A stretch of 18,534 nt of DNA from CAZITB01 sp964542055 (GTDB taxonomy: Bacteria > Planctomycetota > Phycisphaerae > Sedimentisphaerales > CAMDDF01), in assembly GCA_964542055.1 (NCBI GenBank), contig CAZITB010000051.1:1-18534 (forward strand), read 5' to 3'. Within the stretch, counting starts at the first letter, position 1. Each line of letters opens with the position of its first letter. Below the pieces are notes generated by a model. That model did no database searches. It was not told where the DNA came from and saw only the letters and a list, made by a program, of their open reading frames with translations. Shown here piece by piece: positions 16,268-18,534 of the stretch. The position numbers and the translations under genes were made by a program.

Positions 16268-16285
16268 ATTTAGAAGGTGTTGTAT

Positions 16286-17503
16286 ATGATATGGGAACTG
16301 ATACGTGCCAATAAGAGAAAATCTATAATGCTGATGTCTATAATGGCGTTTGTGCTGTTTGGGCTTGGCGGTTTTTTAGGTTTGATATTCGGGGGCGAAA
16401 ATCCACAGTTCGGTATCTCGGTTGGGGTAATTTCGGCAGGGGTAATTTTTGCAATTCTTTCGCTTATAAGCTTTTCGGCAGGTGATCAGATTCTGCTTGC
16501 ATCGAGCAAGGCAAAGCCGGTTACGAAAGATGTTCATCCGCAACTGTTCAATATTGTTGAGGAAATGACGATAGCGGCGCAGCTTCCGAAGATGCCTAAG
16601 ATATTTATAATTCCAGATGAGGCGCCCAATGCGTTTGCGACTGGGCGTAATCCTGAGAATGCGTCGATAGCAGTTACTGCGGGGCTGCTTGGCAGGTTGA
16701 ATCGTGACGAGCTGCAGGGGGTGATCGCCCATGAGATGAGCCACATTATCCACCGGGATATTTTGTACGTTACGCTTGCGGGGATAATGCTTGGGTCTAT
16801 TGTGCTGATTTCGGAAATTGTTTTGCGAAGTATGTTTTACAGCTCGCTTACGAGGCGGAGTTCATCGAGAAGGAATGATAGCGGTGCGATAGTTATTGTG
16901 ATAGCGGTAATCGCGGCGATACTTGCGCCGATCCTGGCCCAGATTCTGTATTATACTTTGTCTCGCAACAGGGAATATCTGGCAGACGCGGGCGGGGCAA
17001 GGCTGACCAGGTATCCCGAGGGGCTCGCCAGTGCGCTGGAGAAGATATCCAACGCAGCGGTTCCGATGAATACCGCCAATAAGGTGGTAGCTCCGATGTA
17101 TATTTCGCCGCCGATGAAAAAAGATAAGCTGGCGTTTGCGGGGGTTGGCATGACTCATCCGCCTGTAAATAAACGGGTTGAAATTTTGCGTAAGATGCAT
17201 CACGGGGCCAGTTATTCGAGCTATTCGGAGGCTTTTGCGGGAGTTACAGGTTCGAAAAAGGGGATACCGAAGTCTGCGTTAGCGGATAAAGAGACGGTTG
17301 AGATAAGAGGCGCAGAGCAGGCGGGCGCAAAAGGTAAGGGCAACAAGCAGCAGGTTCGTGAGATAAGCGATCTGATGAGAACGGTTAACGGGTTTGCGTT
17401 TTTGACGTGTGCGTGCGGGTTGAAGATGAAAGTGCCGCCGAATTTCGGACACAAAAACGTGAAGTGTCCACGATGTGGAAAAGTTAATAAAGCCGCTTCG
17501 TAG
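16286..17503 (+). CDS. htpX: HtpX-like membrane zinc metalloprotease (M48B) with C-terminal zinc ribbon
   Basis: A 405-residue inner-membrane protease of the M48 family, which degrades misfolded membrane proteins. Membrane segments at about 13-36 and 43-65 precede the catalytic domain. The zinc site is HEMSH (His149, Glu150, His153), followed by the membrane hairpin ~161-223 and the third ligand Glu230 in NREYLADAGG. HtpX-type NAFATGRNPENASIAVTAGLL is at ~115-135. Beyond the usual ~290-residue HtpX core is a ~70-residue linker and a C-terminal zinc ribbon: CAC at 375-377 and CPRC at 394-397. The ATG at 16286 has AGAAGG 8 nt upstream; a GTG at 16277 overlaps that site and is less likely. It directly follows the Hsp70/GrpE/J-like cluster, consistent with a membrane quality-control role. 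It may be a divergent M48B paralogue rather than the strict orthologue. Confidence 0.88.
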   Translation: MIWELIRANKRKSIMLMSIMAFVLFGLGGFLGLIFGGENPQFGISVGVISAGVIFAILSLISFSAGDQILLASSKAKPVTKDVHPQLFNIVEEMTIAAQLPKMPKIFIIPDEAPNAFATGRNPENASIAVTAGLLGRLNRDELQGVIAHEMSHIIHRDILYVTLAGIMLGSIVLISEIVLRSMFYSSLTRRSSSRRNDSGAIVIVIAVIAAILAPILAQILYYTLSRNREYLADAGGARLTRYPEGLASALEKISNAAVPMNTANKVVAPMYISPPMKKDKLAFAGVGMTHPPVNKRVEILRKMHHGASYSSYSEAFAGVTGSKKGIPKSALADKETVEIRGAEQAGAKGKGNKQQVREISDLMRTVNGFAFLTCACGLKMKVPPNFGHKNVKCPRCGKVNKAAS

Positions 17504-17706
17504 TTGCAGGTCTTGGAAAAAATCAATGATGATAAGATTTCGTAAAAACAGGAGATAAGCTGCAATTTTGAGATATTTTCCGGCAAATCGACAAGGATGG
17601 TCTTTTTTAAGGCGGTTTTTTGAATAAATTTTATTTTTGTAAGAGCTTATAATTCATTGACTTATAATTTTATAATAAAAAATCTCAAAAAAAATATTAG
17701 AAATAC

Positions 17707-17735
17707 TTGACAAACCCCGTTTTTCGGGTTACCTT
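17707..17735 (+). promoter_or_regulatory. candidate promoter of the leader/small RNA
   Basis: A perfect -35 TTGACA (17707-17712) is followed by TACCTT (17730-17735) after 17 bp. The -10 is poor (3 of 6), and a CCCG/CGGG hairpin lies in the spacer. The expected start is near 17742. Confidence 0.45.
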
Positions 17736-17741
17736 ACAGTC

Positions 17742-17822
17742 CCACATTTTCAGGAGGTCCACCCCAACCTCCTGTTAATCCTCCTTTAGGCTGGTATGCC
17801 CCTCCTACCAGCCTTTTTTTTT
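17742..17822 (+). ncRNA. candidate attenuator leader or small RNA with CCUCCU motifs
   Basis: An ~80-nt unit bounded by the promoter at 17707 and the terminator at 17788-17822. Stem 1 is CAGGAGGT (17751-17758) with ACCTCCTG (17767-17774), 8 bp perfect around a C-rich 8-nt loop. CCTCCT occurs three times (17768, 17780, 17801), while AGGAGG occurs once (17752). The third CCTCCT is in the loop of the terminator. AGGAGG can pair with any of the three, giving alternative structures. I see no match to a known riboswitch. It could be a cis-acting leader of the gene at 17849, or a trans-acting RNA whose CCUCCU motifs bind Shine-Dalgarno sequences. Coordinates are approximate. Confidence 0.5.
17788..17822 (+). 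terminator. strong Rho-independent terminator upstream of the 17849 gene
   Basis: AGGCTGGTA (17788-17796) and TACCAGCCT (17806-17814) form a perfect 9-bp stem with a 9-nt C-rich loop, followed by nine Ts (17814-17822). It lies only 26 nt before the start codon of the next gene. Confidence 0.85.
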
Positions 17823-17848
17823 ATTTTTAGGGCAATAGAAGACATATA

Positions 17849-18442
17849 ATGGCTGAAAACAAACGACAAAAATTTGATCGGTTCTGGAAGAGCACTGAAG
17901 TAATTCGCGAGTATAAGCCCGTTTTGTACACTTTTGGTGATATGCGTCTGCCTTATATATTCGCAGGAGAACACGAAAAACTCAGCGACAGAGCGGTTGT
18001 TTATAAAGGCGAGATTGTTATTCGTAAACCGCAGATAATTCTTCCGGGTGCGAAAAACGGCCCTGAGTTTAAGGCTGGTTTTGAAATGGGCGACGAAATA
18101 CCTGAAATGGCTGTTTTAATGATCAGGTCGATGGGTTTGCCTTATTCCGAGGTCAGCAACCAGGTAATAACTCAAAAGAAGATAGAATACGGTAAACTTT
18201 CAGATGTTCTTGAGCGGTTTGAGGTTGAACTTCGCCAGCATGATGACGACCAGACCGGCTTGATCAAGGGTCTTGCTGAGGGGGTGCAGGTTTCGCTTAT
18301 GCGGTATTCGATCGGTCTTATGGTCAAATCGGCAGAGCCGAATGTTAAGCAGTTTATGGAGCATTTACGCAGGCAAAGGGGAGAACCGATCAGCCCCAGC
18401 GAAAAGCTTACTGATGATGATATTCGAAAGCTTTTCGGCTGA
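17849..18442 (+). CDS. unrecognised 197-residue protein
   Basis: A complete 197-residue reading frame that I do not recognise. It starts at ATG 17849 with only weak upstream AGAAG, and ends at TGA. No signal peptide or membrane segment is evident, so it is probably cytoplasmic. The N-terminal ~75 residues are mixed, with a beta-rich look (AVVYKGEIVIRKPQIILPGA). The middle is helical (AVLMIRSMGLPYSEVSNQVI, KLSDVLERFEVELRQHDDDQ). The C-terminal part carries basic (FMEHLRRQRGEP) and acidic (LTDDDIRKLFG) stretches. Base composition and codon use resemble the neighbours, so it is likely a real gene. It lies directly behind a terminator, so it may be expressed by regulated read-through. No function is proposed. 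Confidence 0.7.
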   Translation: MAENKRQKFDRFWKSTEVIREYKPVLYTFGDMRLPYIFAGEHEKLSDRAVVYKGEIVIRKPQIILPGAKNGPEFKAGFEMGDEIPEMAVLMIRSMGLPYSEVSNQVITQKKIEYGKLSDVLERFEVELRQHDDDQTGLIKGLAEGVQVSLMRYSIGLMVKSAEPNVKQFMEHLRRQRGEPISPSEKLTDDDIRKLFG

Positions 18443-18534
18443 TTTTGGATAATTTTAAAAATTTTTTGAATGAACGAAAAATCAATAATGTTAAATTCAA
18501 AAGGTGAGTTGGCAGAAAATTTCAAATAGACTTC

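Larger units (their letters stand above)
17504..17848. other. 345-bp intergenic region: AT-rich, then a promoter-hairpin-terminator unit
   Basis: No gene is visible. The first ~200 bp are AT-rich. They hold a direct repeat CTTATAATT at 17646-17654 and 17661-17669, plus a nearby TATAAT at 17671-17676, echoing the half-site of the repeat upstream of htpX. From 17707 on there is a compact unit listed separately: a -35/-10 pair, an 8-bp hairpin, and a strong terminator ending 26 nt before the next start codon. No clear terminator for the htpX-like gene is seen. Confidence 0.6.

Noticed and set aside
17845..17850. A perfect TATAAT overlapping the ATG of the gene at 17849.
   Set aside because: A start site set by this box would lie downstream of the ATG, and no -35 is at the right distance. 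The next in-frame Met is ~30 residues on. Chance match in AT-rich sequence.
18470..18529. Short reading frame of 19 codons (MNEKSIMLNS...) at the right edge.
   Set aside because: No ribosome-binding site, very short, and no recognisable similarity; the rest of the tail (18443-18534) shows nothing else.

Overview
This window looks like a chromosomal contig from a Gram-negative bacterium of moderate to low GC. An outer-membrane lipoprotein of the RND efflux type shows there is an outer membrane. The rny-ymdB pair, the style of the Hsp70/GrpE/TerB-J cluster and the unrecognised conserved-looking protein at the right end suggest Planctomycetota, perhaps Phycisphaerae. That placement is inference from gene style, not from a marker gene. 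A run of 10 Ns shows that this is a scaffolded draft or metagenome assembly. I see no rRNA, tRNA, CRISPR array, transposase or integrase.

Left part (1-6972, + strand): the 3' end of an acyl-CoA thioesterase gene, then a good promoter and a four-gene operon with overlapping genes: a TetR-family regulator, an outer-membrane efflux lipoprotein, a membrane-anchored adaptor and an RND permease. Together they form a complete tripartite drug/solute exporter with its own regulator. Next (6991-8339, - strand) comes a two-gene operon encoding a YycJ-like metallo-beta-lactamase-fold hydrolase and a YgjP-type zinc metallopeptidase.

Middle (8340-11448): an unusually long non-coding stretch of about 670 bp contains two hairpins and a 14-bp perfect palindrome. 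It precedes rny (RNase Y) and ymdB (metallophosphoesterase), a pair also adjacent in Bacillus. On the other strand, an M29 aminopeptidase gene converges on ymdB so tightly that the two stop codons abut (TGA|TCA).

Right part (12716-17503, + strand) is the most interesting. Three consecutive genes encode (i) a protein with two membrane segments, a coiled coil and a C-terminal GrpE-like domain, (ii) a short Hsp70 with NBD and SBD-beta but no helical lid, and (iii) a DjlA-like protein with one N-terminal membrane segment, a TerB-like domain and a degenerate J-like domain in which HPD is replaced by NPD. I read this as a dedicated Hsp70 machine whose exchange factor and J-like partner are both tethered to the inner membrane. 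The gene that follows, with its own promoter and an inverted repeat over the -10 box, is an HtpX-like membrane zinc protease with an added C-terminal zinc ribbon. The four genes together suggest a membrane-protein quality-control locus. The Hsp70 reading frame is interrupted only by the N gap; family alignment suggests no coding sequence is missing there.

Right end (17504-18534): an AT-rich intergenic region ends in a compact promoter, hairpin and terminator unit with three CCTCCT motifs and one AGGAGG. Its terminator lies only 26 nt before the start codon of a 197-residue protein I do not recognise. This is either a transcription-attenuation leader or a small RNA.
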